A DNA stretch of 23,669 nt from a virus: positions 1 to 23,669 of the IMG/VR virus record IMGVR_UViG_3300042881_001491; one strand, given 5' to 3'. The position numbers and the translations under genes were made by a program. The notes beneath the pieces are model-generated. The model had not been told where the DNA came from. It made no database searches and saw nothing but the letters and a program-made list of their open reading frames with translations. Below, piece after piece: positions 12,626 to 21,074 of the stretch. Positions within the stretch are counted from its first letter, which is position 1. Every line of letters starts with the position of its first letter.

Positions 12626-14445
12626 TAATAGTAATTATTTCTTGCGTTAGAAGATCTATTCATTAAGATAACCAAATCGTTACCACTAACTCTTGTCTCT
12701 AGTACTGGTTGAGATGCAGTAGTCATTGCAGCAGAATTAGTCATTGATGTATTAGCGGCTGTATTTACTCCGCCAAAGCTAAAACCAGAAGGAGGAGCGG
12801 CTGTATTAGTAGAACCAGATCCACCTCCAGCAATACTCCTAGCACCCGCCCTAGCAGCACCAGCTAATGCTAATAATGCAATACCAGCACCAATCGCCTG
12901 AAGTGGGTTTAATGATTTTAGTGCTTTTTTTATACCCTCTATTGCGATACCAATACCTATAGCCATTCTACCTAACTGCTCTGCCATCGATGCAATACTA
13001 TCTAATAATGCCCCGCCAAATCCCTTTCCTATATTATCTCCAGAAGCTAAAGCATCACCTATTGCCATTACTGAATTAGATATAGCGTCTTCAATACCAA
13101 ATTCAAAGGTATCTTGAACTCTCTGCTTTAGTCTTTCCATTTCAGCTATTGACTCATCAGTAAACTGCTTTATCATCTTAGGAACCATCTCAAACAGAGG
13201 TAGGCTGAAAGGGAATTTTGTTACAGCTAGATTTAGTTCATTGAATTTAGTGGTTAACTTTGCTACAGTGTCCTGCGTGCCATCTATTTTTTGTAGGTTA
13301 ACTATTAGGTCACCTAATGCTTCAACTGATTGCTTTTTAACATCAAATGGAGTAATACCAGGAGTCTTTTGAATATCACTAATCCTAGATTGATAAGCGT
13401 TTAAAGCCTCAATAACAGACTTCATTCTCTCATCTACAATAAGTGTGCTTCTCTCAAGTGGTGCTAATGGGCCTTCTTTCTTTTTAGTGCCGCCCAGCTT
13501 AGAAATAGAATCTGTAAACCCCTCTAATCTTTTCTTGCTTGCATCTAACTGTGCTGATATTTTTGTAAACCCATCTGCGAAATTCTCCATCCCCTTGATG
13601 GCAAACATATCCTTGTATCCCTTAACGAATCCACCAAAATCTAAATTTAATATGGATTTATTTAGGTCTTCATTCTTTACTACAAGTGACTTCATTACTA
13701 TACCCAACTTCTGTAATATAGTAACTTGATCTTGCACTTTCGCGTCTTGTAGATCGTATAATTGAGCTTGTAGCTTGGTATAATATGCGGCCTCTGCGGA
13801 TGCCTTAGCTTGTAATAAAATACTTTGGGTTAACCTATCTGTTGTATCAATGTTTTTCTTGCTATTTACATTGTTTACCGTTAGGCTATTATTATAAATA
13901 TCGTAATTATTGTTTAGCTGATTTACCGCATCTTGTCTTTGTGTTAGCGACTTTGTTTGGTCTCCAGCTATAGCAAGTAGAGACTTTAGTGTTACTATCT
14001 CTGTTTCTGCAGATGCTCTTGATTGGTTAACACTAGATGAGTATTGGTTTATAGCAGATGTTAATTTATCTACCCCTTGAGCTGTATAAGCCCAAATTGT
14101 TAACCCAGCTGTTAGTAATGAACCGAGTAGTGATATAGCAGCCCCAACACCCTTAGATACATTTGTTAAAAGAACTAATTGGTCTATTAAGATAGGTATG
14201 TTGTTTGATATTGCGAGAATACCAAGCCTAAAATCTTGTGCAAAGAAACCAGCATCTCTCAATACCTGACCAAAAGCAAATGCGACTAATCTACCACGAT
14301 TAGCATTAGCCTCCATGTTTTTAGTAGCAGCAGCAGCTCCATCAGCACTTTTCTTAAATTTATCCAAATCTGCTTGTACATTTTTTAAGCTAGCCTGCAA
14401 TGCACTTATATCTGCTGTTACCTTGACACTAAAATTACTATCCAT
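12625..14445 (-). CDS. tail tape measure protein
   Basis: A 606-aa protein. Evidence: N-terminal coiled coil (SVKVTADISALQASLKNVQA), several hydrophobic stretches (LGILAISNNIPILIDQLVLL near residue 75, AAISLLGSLLTAGLTIWAY near 103), a central helical region, and a Gly/Ala-rich membrane-like segment near 480-530 (LQAIGAGIALLALAGAARAG). This is the usual layout of phage tape measures, which set tail length and pass into the host membrane on DNA injection. At about 1.5 angstrom per residue, a tail of about 90 nm is expected (inference). It lies directly after the G/G-T chaperone genes, as in lambda. It is a short tape measure, consistent with a short siphovirus tail. Confidence 0.9.
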   Translation of the reverse strand: MDSNFSVKVTADISALQASLKNVQADLDKFKKSADGAAAATKNMEANANRGRLVAFAFGQVLRDAGFFAQDFRLGILAISNNIPILIDQLVLLTNVSKGVGAAISLLGSLLTAGLTIWAYTAQGVDKLTSAINQYSSSVNQSRASAETEIVTLKSLLAIAGDQTKSLTQRQDAVNQLNNNYDIYNNSLTVNNVNSKKNIDTTDRLTQSILLQAKASAEAAYYTKLQAQLYDLQDAKVQDQVTILQKLGIVMKSLVVKNEDLNKSILNLDFGGFVKGYKDMFAIKGMENFADGFTKISAQLDASKKRLEGFTDSISKLGGTKKKEGPLAPLERSTLIVDERMKSVIEALNAYQSRISDIQKTPGITPFDVKKQSVEALGDLIVNLQKIDGTQDTVAKLTTKFNELNLAVTKFPFSLPLFEMVPKMIKQFTDESIAEMERLKQRVQDTFEFGIEDAISNSVMAIGDALASGDNIGKGFGGALLDSIASMAEQLGRMAIGIGIAIEGIKKALKSLNPLQAIGAGIALLALAGAARAGARSIAGGGSGSTNTAAPPSGFSFGGVNTAANTSMTNSAAMTTASQPVLETRVSGNDLVILMNRSSNARNNYY

Positions 14446-14758
14446 TGTTATCTAATTTCTTAACGACTTTCTCGAACTCGTCCTTTGTTAATGGTTCTTG
14501 TTTAGGCTTTTGGGGTTTGCCTATATTATCTGTCCAAAGTGGGTGTATCTCTTGTGGCTTTTTTTGATCCTGCTTCTTTGCAACATTTGCATTGTAAATC
14601 ATTGATACCACAGTCCTTGTATGTTCCCACTCTTGGGTATTTCTTTTAATTTGACCATAAGCGTATCTGTTATAGTTTGCCCACGTCATATCGAAGAATT
14701 GGTCGGGAAGAAGCCCCACTTCACATATAGCAAAGTCTAGAACCTCTTCCCAGCCTAT
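14438..14758 (-). CDS. tail assembly chaperone T part, expressed by -1 frameshift from the G gene
   Basis: The frame from 14758 to 14438 (106 codons) begins inside the A7 heptamer of the G gene and reads IGWEEVLDFAICEVGLLPDQ before continuing to FFDMTWANYN. Annotated alone it would start at a GTG at 14719, but the extended frame has no start and is well conserved in character, so it is expressed as a G-T fusion of about 226 aa. T parts of this kind bind the tape measure and tail tube during assembly. The region FFDMTWANYNRYAYG and the lysine-rich C-terminus fit known T-type partners. It overlaps the tape measure start by 8 nt. Confidence 0.8.
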   Translation of the reverse strand: MGWEEVLDFAICEVGLLPDQFFDMTWANYNRYAYGQIKRNTQEWEHTRTVVSMIYNANVAKKQDQKKPQEIHPLWTDNIGKPQKPKQEPLTKDEFEKVVKKLDNNG

Positions 14759-15117
14759 TTTTTTGGCGATTTACCGCCTTTAGAATTAGATTCGATTGCT
14801 TGTTGTATCTCAGTAACTCCTTGTGTAGCTTTAACCGATTCCTCAAATACCTGAGTGATTTCCGTGATTTGCGAAATAGGCATATCGTCTACCCACATAA
14901 CCACATCCTCATACGTAAAGTCCTCAGTCTCTTTCTTAATAAAGCAGTTGTTCTTTAATCCGCAATAAACCAAATCAGCACATAGCTTAATAGGGTTTTG
15001 CTCATTGAACTCTACTACACCGGTATTGTTGAGCTTTGAATACTCGATTAATGCGTAGTTACCGAATTTAACACCACGCTTCTTACCACCTAATTCTAAT
15101 TGAATATAACCTGTCAT
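14755..15117 (-). CDS. tail assembly chaperone G
   Basis: A 120-aa protein with an N-terminal beta hairpin (YIQLELGGKKRGVKFGNYAL) and a helical C-terminal part (YEDVVMWVDDMPISQI, ITQVFEESVKATQGVTEIQQ), typical for lambda-G-like tail chaperones located between the tail tube and tape measure genes. Its last codons, CCA AAA AAA TAG, contain a frameshift heptamer. An AAGGAG Shine-Dalgarno sequence (15124-15129), 6 nt before the ATG, is one of only two good ones in the window, so this gene is translated efficiently, as expected for a chaperone made in excess over the fusion. Its leader may pair with the small RNA at the operon junction. Confidence 0.85.
   Translation of the reverse strand: MTGYIQLELGGKKRGVKFGNYALIEYSKLNNTGVVEFNEQNPIKLCADLVYCGLKNNCFIKKETEDFTYEDVVMWVDDMPISQITEITQVFEESVKATQGVTEIQQAIESNSKGGKSPKK
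14758..14764 (-). other. -1 ribosomal frameshift heptamer A AAA AAA
   Basis: On the coding strand the G gene ends CC[A AAA AAA] TAG; the seven A's are in register with the zero frame, the canonical X XXY YYZ slip site. A slip of -1 reads ATA GGC TGG and enters the T frame. This is the conserved way to make G and G-T proteins in a fixed ratio. Confidence 0.88.
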
Positions 15118-15123
15118 AATTTT

Positions 15124-15156
15124 CTCCTTTTAATAGTAGTTGTGGCTACCGTCTAG
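15124..15156 (-). promoter_or_regulatory. G gene leader with Shine-Dalgarno sequence and antisense target
   Basis: On the minus strand the 48-nt leader between the tail tube and G genes holds CTAGACGGTAGCCACAA (15156-15140), a small hairpin GTAG/CTAC with loop CCACAA (15150-15137), CTACTATTAA, and the AAGGAG at 15129-15124. The first 17 nt are complementary to 7287-7303 with two G-U pairs. Binding of an RNA here would lie about 10 nt from the ribosome binding site. Confidence 0.5.
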
Positions 15157-15165
15157 GAGAGTTAA

Positions 15166-15576
15166 TTAAACAGTTCCTTTTGTTAATGCTCCAGTACCTT
15201 GGAAAGATACGCTGAAACCTGAAGGACTCTCCATATCAGCAGTCTGAGAGATAGAAGATACGTAAGCGTTACCGCTCAATACCATGTCACCAGCAGTTGA
15301 AGTAGAGAAAGAAACCACTACAGTTTGTCTGTCTAATAACATCTGTACAAGCTCATCAGTTTCTACGCTACCAGAAGAAGCATAGTCGATAAGACCATCA
15401 GAAGATAAAGTCCAGCTACGTACACCAGCAAAGAACTCAGCCCATCCGGCAGAATCTTTAGTAGTAGCATCAGGCATATCCACACTAATCTCTAGAGAAG
15501 CGGTAGTAGCCTTTAAGATTGGGTTACCGGGGTTTCCGATTTTGATAACCAAGTTTGTTCCGTTAATTAAAGCCAT
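15166..15576 (-). CDS. major tail tube protein, second copy
   Basis: A 136-aa protein of the TP901-1-type tail tube family: beta-rich, beginning MALINGTNLVIKIG, with TTKDSAGWAEFFAGVRSWTL (38-57) and DGLIDYASS. It is clearly a paralogue of the next upstream gene: same length, same start (MAL.NGT.LV), the shared DSAGW.EF..G.RS.T core and GL.DYA. The tail tube subunit stacks in rings to form the siphovirus tail. Two copies suggest either a tube made of two subunits or one decorating/terminal variant. It lies directly before the G chaperone gene. Confidence 0.82.
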   Translation of the reverse strand: MALINGTNLVIKIGNPGNPILKATTASLEISVDMPDATTKDSAGWAEFFAGVRSWTLSSDGLIDYASSGSVETDELVQMLLDRQTVVVSFSTSTAGDMVLSGNAYVSSISQTADMESPSGFSVSFQGTGALTKGTV

Positions 15577-15602
15577 TGTTTTGTTTTATTTTTAAGTTAA
15601 TA

Positions 15603-16013
15603 TTAAGCGATTGATGTTGCAAATACTTCTGTTCCTTGAAGCGTTCCTGAATAAGTTACTACATCTTCCATAGGAGCGTCAATAGTCATACTAGATACGT
15701 AAACATATCCGTTGAATACTAATGAACCAGATAGATTCGTAGTGAATTTAACTAAGAATTTGGTTTTGTTTTCGATAGCTGCCTCAATCCATGCAGGATC
15801 AATATAATCAGCGTAATCTACTAAGCCTTCAAAGTCAAATGTAAATGATCTTGTACCCATAATAAATTCGCTCCAACCAGCTGAATCGCGAGATGTTACG
15901 TCAATAGGGTTTGCTTCTAAGTTTAAGGTGAAGCTACGTGAGTGACCAAAAGCATAATTTGTGCCTCCGTCTACTGCGTATAATACTAAGTCTGTTCCGT
16001 TTACTAATGCCAT
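15603..16013 (-). CDS. major tail tube protein, first copy
   Basis: A 136-aa tail tube-type protein: MALVNGTDLVLYAV, then VTSRDSAGWSEFIMGTRSFT (39-58) and EGLVDYADYI, and a C-terminal strand region ending LQGTEVFATSIA. It shares length and core motifs with the gene 26 nt downstream, so the two arose by duplication. Which is the principal tube subunit cannot be told; the first is adjacent to the tail terminator, which fits classical order. The start is ATG at 16013, one base from the terminator's stop codon. Confidence 0.82.
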   Translation of the reverse strand: MALVNGTDLVLYAVDGGTNYAFGHSRSFTLNLEANPIDVTSRDSAGWSEFIMGTRSFTFDFEGLVDYADYIDPAWIEAAIENKTKFLVKFTTNLSGSLVFNGYVYVSSMTIDAPMEDVVTYSGTLQGTEVFATSIA

Positions 16014-16014
16014 T

Positions 16015-16443
16015 TTATAATTGTTCTACTATATTTCTAATTCTAATTATTTTTCTAACCTCATAAAATCCCTGATACTGAGTTTCTGTATAGGTCGTTG
16101 ACTCCAAGCTGTTTGTAATAACCTTAAAGTCAGGAGCTGCATCCGGAAGAGAACTGCGATTAATGAGTAGCTGCATAACCTGATTTGAGATATTGTCCGC
16201 ATCAGACTTGCTATAGTTAGTACCATCTGTGCCAGTAAATACTTGTACGGTTACTACGCAGTTGCTATTGAAGTTGCTCTTTGTAGACTCATCAACAACA
16301 CTAATATTTGAAATCTGGATATAGGGATAGTTAGCAGTATCAATAACATTATCATAAACAGCAACATAGTTACCGTTAATACTAACTGCATTATTTAGCT
16401 TAGTGTAATAAGCCTTCCTTAAGCTATATCCTACGTCTTTCAT
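16015..16443 (-). CDS. tail terminator / tail completion protein
   Basis: A 142-aa protein in the place where siphophages encode the tail terminator (gpU or DUF3168-like), just before the tail tube genes. The N-terminal helix (SLRKAYYTKLNNAV), strand-rich middle (YPYIQISNISVVD, NCVVTVQVFTGTDG) and C-terminal strand (EVRKIIRIRNIVEQL) fit that fold. The assignment rests mainly on position and size. A 32-nt gap with no visible signal separates it from the small fibre-associated gene. Confidence 0.68.
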   Translation of the reverse strand: MKDVGYSLRKAYYTKLNNAVSINGNYVAVYDNVIDTANYPYIQISNISVVDESTKSNFNSNCVVTVQVFTGTDGTNYSKSDADNISNQVMQLLINRSSLPDAAPDFKVITNSLESTTYTETQYQGFYEVRKIIRIRNIVEQL

Positions 16444-16475
16444 AATACTATCGTCACTTTCGCTATCGCTTCGTG

Positions 16476-16790
16476 TTAGTTGTTAAATGGTGGAGGTAAA
16501 GTAGCGTCTACTGGATTCTTTTGTAGCTCGATTTGAGAAGCAAGACCAGCATCAATTGATTCAACGTCTAAGTTAGCTTCTAACCAGCTTTCTACTTCTT
16601 CTTTAGTCAAATCTTCGTAGCTTACAAATTGTTCAGGAGTAGGCTCACCAACAGGGCAAGTACCGTATAATTCTGCACTATATTCACCTTCAACTGCACT
16701 TCTTCTCCAGTGGATATTGTACACCACATCTTTCATTGAACCTTCGCTAATTTTTACGTCCATAGCGTTGACGATCCATTTAAATTCCAT
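16476..16790 (-). CDS. small conserved phage protein next to tail fibre
   Basis: A 104-aa protein. Its start, MEFKWIVNAMDVKISEGSMK, and the following VVYNIHWRRSAVEGEYSAEL resemble a short phage family found beside tail fibre genes ('f.W.i..m........dvV..vhWr......'; I believe DUF7936), whose role is unknown. The C-terminus is proline-rich (ATLPPPFNN). Its start overlaps the fibre stop (TAATG), so it is coupled to the fibre and may assist its folding or attachment. Confidence 0.68.
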   Translation of the reverse strand: MEFKWIVNAMDVKISEGSMKDVVYNIHWRRSAVEGEYSAELYGTCPVGEPTPEQFVSYEDLTKEEVESWLEANLDVESIDAGLASQIELQKNPVDATLPPPFNN

Positions 16791-19700
16791 TATTTTAATT
16801 TTGCTTTTAATTCTTCAATTTGTGCTTGTTGCTCTTGTATAGCTTTTACCAAGATTGGTATTAAATCCTGTCTAACAGATTTGTATTTCTCATCTGATTC
16901 TTTTTCAGAAACCTTAAATTCATCTATCAAGTCAGGGAATACCTCTTCAAATTCTTGAGCTATAAATCCTCTATCGTTTTTAATCCCCTTACCAGCTCCA
17001 TCTTTCCAATCGAATACACGTGGTTTAAGCATCATTATTTTGGATAGAGCATTATCAATATCTCTTATATTTTCTTTTAATCTAATATCAGATAAGGCAC
17101 TTATTGTTGTGTTTGTTGCAAAGACTGTTCCGGAACCTGAAACGTAGAATCTATATGTTGAATTATTTGTATCCCAAACGTGTAGTGTGTTTGTGCTGTT
17201 AACAATAGAACTGAACAACTCACCAGAATTACCAGATGTACCATATATCATTACACCATTTGCTGTCAATGCATCTGATGTCTTACCAATTAAAACTCGA
17301 CCCCCACTGGTGATACGCATACGTTCAGAGTTATTCACATTAAATGTAATACCTAAACTACCTGCGCTATTATCCCTCAAGAATCCTAAGTGAGCAGCTG
17401 GGTTACCACTTGTGCCATACCACATACCCATTTTTGCCTGCTCTGAATTGACTGCTCCACCTGAACCATTCGCGAATCCAGCTTTAAAGTTTGCATCAGA
17501 CGCTCCAGCAGTAAATAATGCCGCAACGGTGTTAGCTCCAGATGATGGATTACAATGAAGAAGAACCGATGGAGATGAAGTGCCTATACCCAATCCAGTA
17601 CTCGTAAGTCTCATCTGCTCTGCATTCGCATTTGCAAATACAACGCCGTCTCCACCAGCGTTTCCTATCGCTAAAATATCTCCTTTTGTTCCATTAAGCG
17701 GGTTAGCACCTGATCCATTCCAGTAATTCATTACCGGTAAGAATAGAGATGAAGAAGATCTTTGAAGGTAAACAACATCATTTACAGTCAAGCTACCAGC
17801 TACGTGAAGCTGCGTATTAGGGTTACTAGTTTGTATACCTACGGCTCCAGAGTCCCCAGTAATTGTTAAACTTTTGGTAAATGTACCTGAATTTTTTCTT
17901 GTTGATATTGTAAAATTATAAGCATCTCCTCCATCAAATTCCATTCCCATTAATGATCCGTAACCACCCCCACTTTGGTCGGCAATTAATTCAATACCGC
18001 CTTGAAGTATTGTTAACTTATTACCAGGTGAGGAAGTGCCAATTCCCACGTTACCATCGCCTCTAACTCTAAGATAATTAGCCGTCTCAGACCAATTTGT
18101 AACCAAGAAGCTGTAGTCGGAGCTATTTGTTCCTGCTGCAACGTGAACTCCGTATGATTGACCAGTTGTACTTCCTCCCTTGACGTAAACAGTATTTGAG
18201 TTGTTATCTCCCTGAATAGCTAGTTTACCGGCAGTTGTATATCCAGTATTGTTTAATAATAGATTGCCATTTGAAATAAGTGACATGGCAGTAGTCGTAT
18301 TGTTAACTACAAAGTGTATCGGGTCCCCGGTAATTTGTCTTATATATGCACCAACACCAGCCAGAGTACCAGAACTTTCATTATATCCAATTATAAGTCC
18401 GTAAGAGTTATTTTTGTTTACGCCAATCCATTTTTGAGTACCGGTTCCTGATGATGATATTTGTACAGCTAAGTTGCTATCTATGCTAGTAGCTCCACCG
18501 GCCAGCATAACTCCAGAAGATTTTATATCACCAGTAACATCTAATCTCACCGATGGGGCAGCATTGCCAATGCCTATTTGACTTCCATTATCGTAAATAA
18601 CGCTATTCCCAACAGTTGTGCTTCCAGTAAATCTTGTTAAATATCCAGAAGTACCAGTTCCAGTTACAGGGTTAGTTAGCAAAGGTTGGCCACCTAATCC
18701 AGCTAAAGTATAAGTAGGAATATTTAAAGTAGCTCCAACAAGTGTTGCTGAACCGCTATTTCCAGTAGTAGTTAATGTTAAAGCGTTTTGTTTATTATTG
18801 AAAGTACTCCAGTCGGTAGAAGATAAAGCTCCTCTATTAGTAGCACTTGCAGTAGGGATATTTAAAGTAATATCTCCGCTTGAAGTAATTGGACTGTTAG
18901 AAACCGATACATCAGTTCCAGTAGTACCTAAGGCCAAACCAACACTTGTAACCGTTCCTACGCTCCAAGATCTATTTGCAGTTAAGTCATAAGACGTACC
19001 ATTGATAGATAATGTTCTTACGTTAGTTACAGGAGTATATCCTAAGCCAGTAGTAACATCTGAGCTAGTTAAAGCTAAAGTACCACCTAAAGTCAAGTTG
19101 CCTGAACCTGTAACACTTCCGCTCAAGCTCAAACCGCTAACAGTTCCAGTTCCACTTACGCTAGTTACAGTACCTACATTCCAGCTTCTGTTAGCCGATA
19201 GATCGTATTCTGTTCCGTTGATGGTAAGTGTACGAGTATTATCTACCTTAGCATTTAAAGCATTTTGTAGGTCTGTTTGGTTAGATAAAGTTCCTGTGAT
19301 AGAACCCCAAACCGCATTAGGCTCAGAAATCTTCACATAAACGCTACCAGACCAACGATAAACAAAATTGGTATCTAAGGTGATATAAATCTTTCCAGTC
19401 TCTCCAGTCGCGGGTAATGCAGCGTAGTTAGCAACCTCAACTACATCATCTACGTAGCTTGGTAATTGAGTAGAAGGAACTTTACCAGCACCGTCTAAGC
19501 TCGCATATCCATTAGCCACTCCCTTGTTTGCTACGTTCTCAGGAGTATATCCTAAAGCAGCTTGTTTATTGTTAAATGTATTCCAGTCGGTAGAGCTTAA
19601 GTAACCATCAGCAGACGCTCCAGATTGAGTAATACCGATAGTTCCAGAACCAGTGATTGTTCCGCCTGTAAGAGGTGCAGAAGTACCAACTGAGGTAACT

Positions 19701-20515
19701 GTACCAACACTCCAAGATCTATCAGCAGAAAGGTCGTAACCTACGCCATTGATAGTCATGATTCTTGAGTTAAGTGCTGGAGTATATCCTAATGCAGTAG
19801 TTACGTCTCCTGATGATAATACAACTGCTCCAGTTCTAGTATTGAAAGATGTTACACCTACATTTACGCTATACGTTCTATTGGCTGATAAATCAAAGGT
19901 CTCACCATTAATTGTAATTGTTCTTGTATTAGGTACTTTATTAGTAAATGATTCGTAATCTACTGAAGATAGATAACCATCTTGTATTGCACTAACTTGT
20001 CCTAATTTGGTTTTAATCGAAGCATTTGTTTCGTCACCTGTATTTGTTCCTGAAGTCGACCCGCTTACGTTAGATGCAGTTAAAGTGCCAGTGAATAAAC
20101 CATTGCCGTCTACATGCAGTTTTTGAGTAGCAGTAATCCCGATACCAATTCCAGAAACGCTCTCAGAGATAATACTTGAGCCAATAGCTGAAGAAGAAGT
20201 AAACTTAGGGATAAATGTTGCAGTACCGCTACCTGTAATCAATCCAGACTCCGAAAGGTTTTGCCAATCTACTGCACTTCCAGTTGAAACTAGAATTTGT
20301 CCATTAGTTCCTGGATTATTATTTGTATCATAAAGTGGGCCACTAAGCCTGAAATTGCCATCGACAAATACAGTAGTAGCAGACAGATATAACGGGGTGT
20401 TATTGCCCAAACCATCAGTAATCTGCTTAAGAGACACTGTGATTGGCCCATTATCTGTTATTTTTAATAACGCATCATACGTAGATGCTATGGTTTGTCC
20501 GGTTAGTGATGCCAT
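16790..20515 (-). CDS. tail fibre protein with C-terminal S74 intramolecular chaperone
   Basis: A 1241-aa protein. N-terminal region (about 1-90) probably attaches to the tail; residues about 190-680 are built of repeats: four copies of a module with the core TINGxxYDLSANRSWSVGTV plus recurring LGYTP and SSTDWNTFNNKQ units, typical of trimeric beta-structured fibres. A Gly/Ser/Asn-rich stalk follows. The C-terminal 100 residues are a peptidase S74 chaperone: LSDIRLKENI with S1142 as the expected self-cleavage Ser, then MLKPRVFDWKD, RGFIAQEFEEVFPDL and a terminal coiled coil (EQQAQIEELKAKLK). The chaperone drives trimer folding and is then released. The fibre likely determines host binding. 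It sits unusually inside the head-tail connector module. Confidence 0.92.
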   Translation of the reverse strand: MASLTGQTIASTYDALLKITDNGPITVSLKQITDGLGNNTPLYLSATTVFVDGNFRLSGPLYDTNNNPGTNGQILVSTGSAVDWQNLSESGLITGSGTATFIPKFTSSSAIGSSIISESVSGIGIGITATQKLHVDGNGLFTGTLTASNVSGSTSGTNTGDETNASIKTKLGQVSAIQDGYLSSVDYESFTNKVPNTRTITINGETFDLSANRTYSVNVGVTSFNTRTGAVVLSSGDVTTALGYTPALNSRIMTINGVGYDLSADRSWSVGTVTSVGTSAPLTGGTITGSGTIGITQSGASADGYLSSTDWNTFNNKQAALGYTPENVANKGVANGYASLDGAGKVPSTQLPSYVDDVVEVANYAALPATGETGKIYITLDTNFVYRWSGSVYVKISEPNAVWGSITGTLSNQTDLQNALNAKVDNTRTLTINGTEYDLSANRSWNVGTVTSVSGTGTVSGLSLSGSVTGSGNLTLGGTLALTSSDVTTGLGYTPVTNVRTLSINGTSYDLTANRSWSVGTVTSVGLALGTTGTDVSVSNSPITSSGDITLNIPTASATNRGALSSTDWSTFNNKQNALTLTTTGNSGSATLVGATLNIPTYTLAGLGGQPLLTNPVTGTGTSGYLTRFTGSTTVGNSVIYDNGSQIGIGNAAPSVRLDVTGDIKSSGVMLAGGATSIDSNLAVQISSSGTGTQKWIGVNKNNSYGLIIGYNESSGTLAGVGAYIRQITGDPIHFVVNNTTTAMSLISNGNLLLNNTGYTTAGKLAIQGDNNSNTVYVKGGSTTGQSYGVHVAAGTNSSDYSFLVTNWSETANYLRVRGDGNVGIGTSSPGNKLTILQGGIELIADQSGGGYGSLMGMEFDGGDAYNFTISTRKNSGTFTKSLTITGDSGAVGIQTSNPNTQLHVAGSLTVNDVVYLQRSSSSLFLPVMNYWNGSGANPLNGTKGDILAIGNAGGDGVVFANANAEQMRLTSTGLGIGTSSPSVLLHCNPSSGANTVAALFTAGASDANFKAGFANGSGGAVNSEQAKMGMWYGTSGNPAAHLGFLRDNSAGSLGITFNVNNSERMRITSGGRVLIGKTSDALTANGVMIYGTSGNSGELFSSIVNSTNTLHVWDTNNSTYRFYVSGSGTVFATNTTISALSDIRLKENIRDIDNALSKIMMLKPRVFDWKDGAGKGIKNDRGFIAQEFEEVFPDLIDEFKVSEKESDEKYKSVRQDLIPILVKAIQEQQAQIEELKAKLK
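18943..19930 (-). repeat. four coding repeats in the tail fibre gene
   Basis: A module encoding TINGxxYDLSANRSWSVGTVTSVG-like sequence occurs at about 19868-19929, 19688-19770, 19160-19240 and 18943-19023. The last three are the most alike, the first is diverged (TFDLSANRTYSVNV). Such repeats lengthen fibres and permit recombination between copies. Confidence 0.75.
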
Positions 20516-20528
20516 TTATATTTTTGCT

Positions 20529-20560
20529 CTAATATAGTAAAAAAAATTAACTTTTGCAAC
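20529..20560 (-). promoter_or_regulatory. Bacteroidota-type promoter for the tail fibre gene
   Basis: On the minus strand GTTG (20560-20557), exactly 20 nt of A/T-rich spacer, then TATATTAG (20536-20529), close to the TAnnTTTG consensus (7 of 8). It lies 14 nt before the fibre ATG (20515) in the only gap of this part of the late operon. It would give a very short leader. Confidence 0.45.
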
Positions 20561-20576
20561 ATTATTTTTCAAGAAA

Positions 20577-21074
20577 TTATTTCCAGAAGTTTTTAATAAA
20601 CTCCATTCCTTTTTGGTCTATTGTATTTAGGAAATAGTATCTTCCTCTTATTGGCCCCTCTTTAAAATAAAAGTTAGGGTTATCGCTTCTATATGGTGCA
20701 GCTACTGCATTTGCGTCTATCCCACTTTCCCATCCAGTTTTTATCGTAAATGGATAACTAGGATATTGTCTTGTACCAAATTCCAAGTAGATGAATTCTC
20801 TTATTGGTTTGGCGATAGCTGTGCCCGTTATTACACTATTTGTAGACGATATTTGATAATATATTGGGTCTATTGTTAACTGAACCCTTTGATCTAAATT
20901 ATCGCCTCCGTATTTGCTATTTGTCGAGTTTGTAATTCCAACAACAGCTTCCTGAACCTTTCTCTCCGCTCTTGACTGGATATTTTCTACAAACTTCTTG
21001 TAATCATTAATTACAGTATTTGCATCTCCTGATTTGCTACTGAATGACCGACTTGTATTTCTAACTACTGCCAT
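20577..21074 (-). CDS. HK97 gp10-like head-tail joining protein
   Basis: A 165-aa protein. The motif EFIYLEFGTRQYPSYPFTIK (residues 93-112) is the typical centre of HK97-gp10-like proteins, preceded by an N-terminal helix (NDYKKFVENIQSRAERKVQE). These proteins act in completing the neck or tail. It follows the head-tail adaptor with stop and start sharing a base (TAATG) and precedes the fibre gene after a 61-nt gap containing a promoter candidate. In standard genomes the tail terminator gene comes next, so the fibre with its partner interrupts the order. Confidence 0.8.
   Translation of the reverse strand: MAVVRNTSRSFSSKSGDANTVINDYKKFVENIQSRAERKVQEAVVGITNSTNSKYGGDNLDQRVQLTIDPIYYQISSTNSVITGTAIAKPIREFIYLEFGTRQYPSYPFTIKTGWESGIDANAVAAPYRSDNPNFYFKEGPIRGRYYFLNTIDQKGMEFIKNFWK

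Noticed and set aside
17187-19958. Several long plus-strand frames inside the tail fibre gene
   Set aside because: They are antisense shadows of the repeat-rich fibre gene, with odd Val/Pro/Leu-rich composition and no context.
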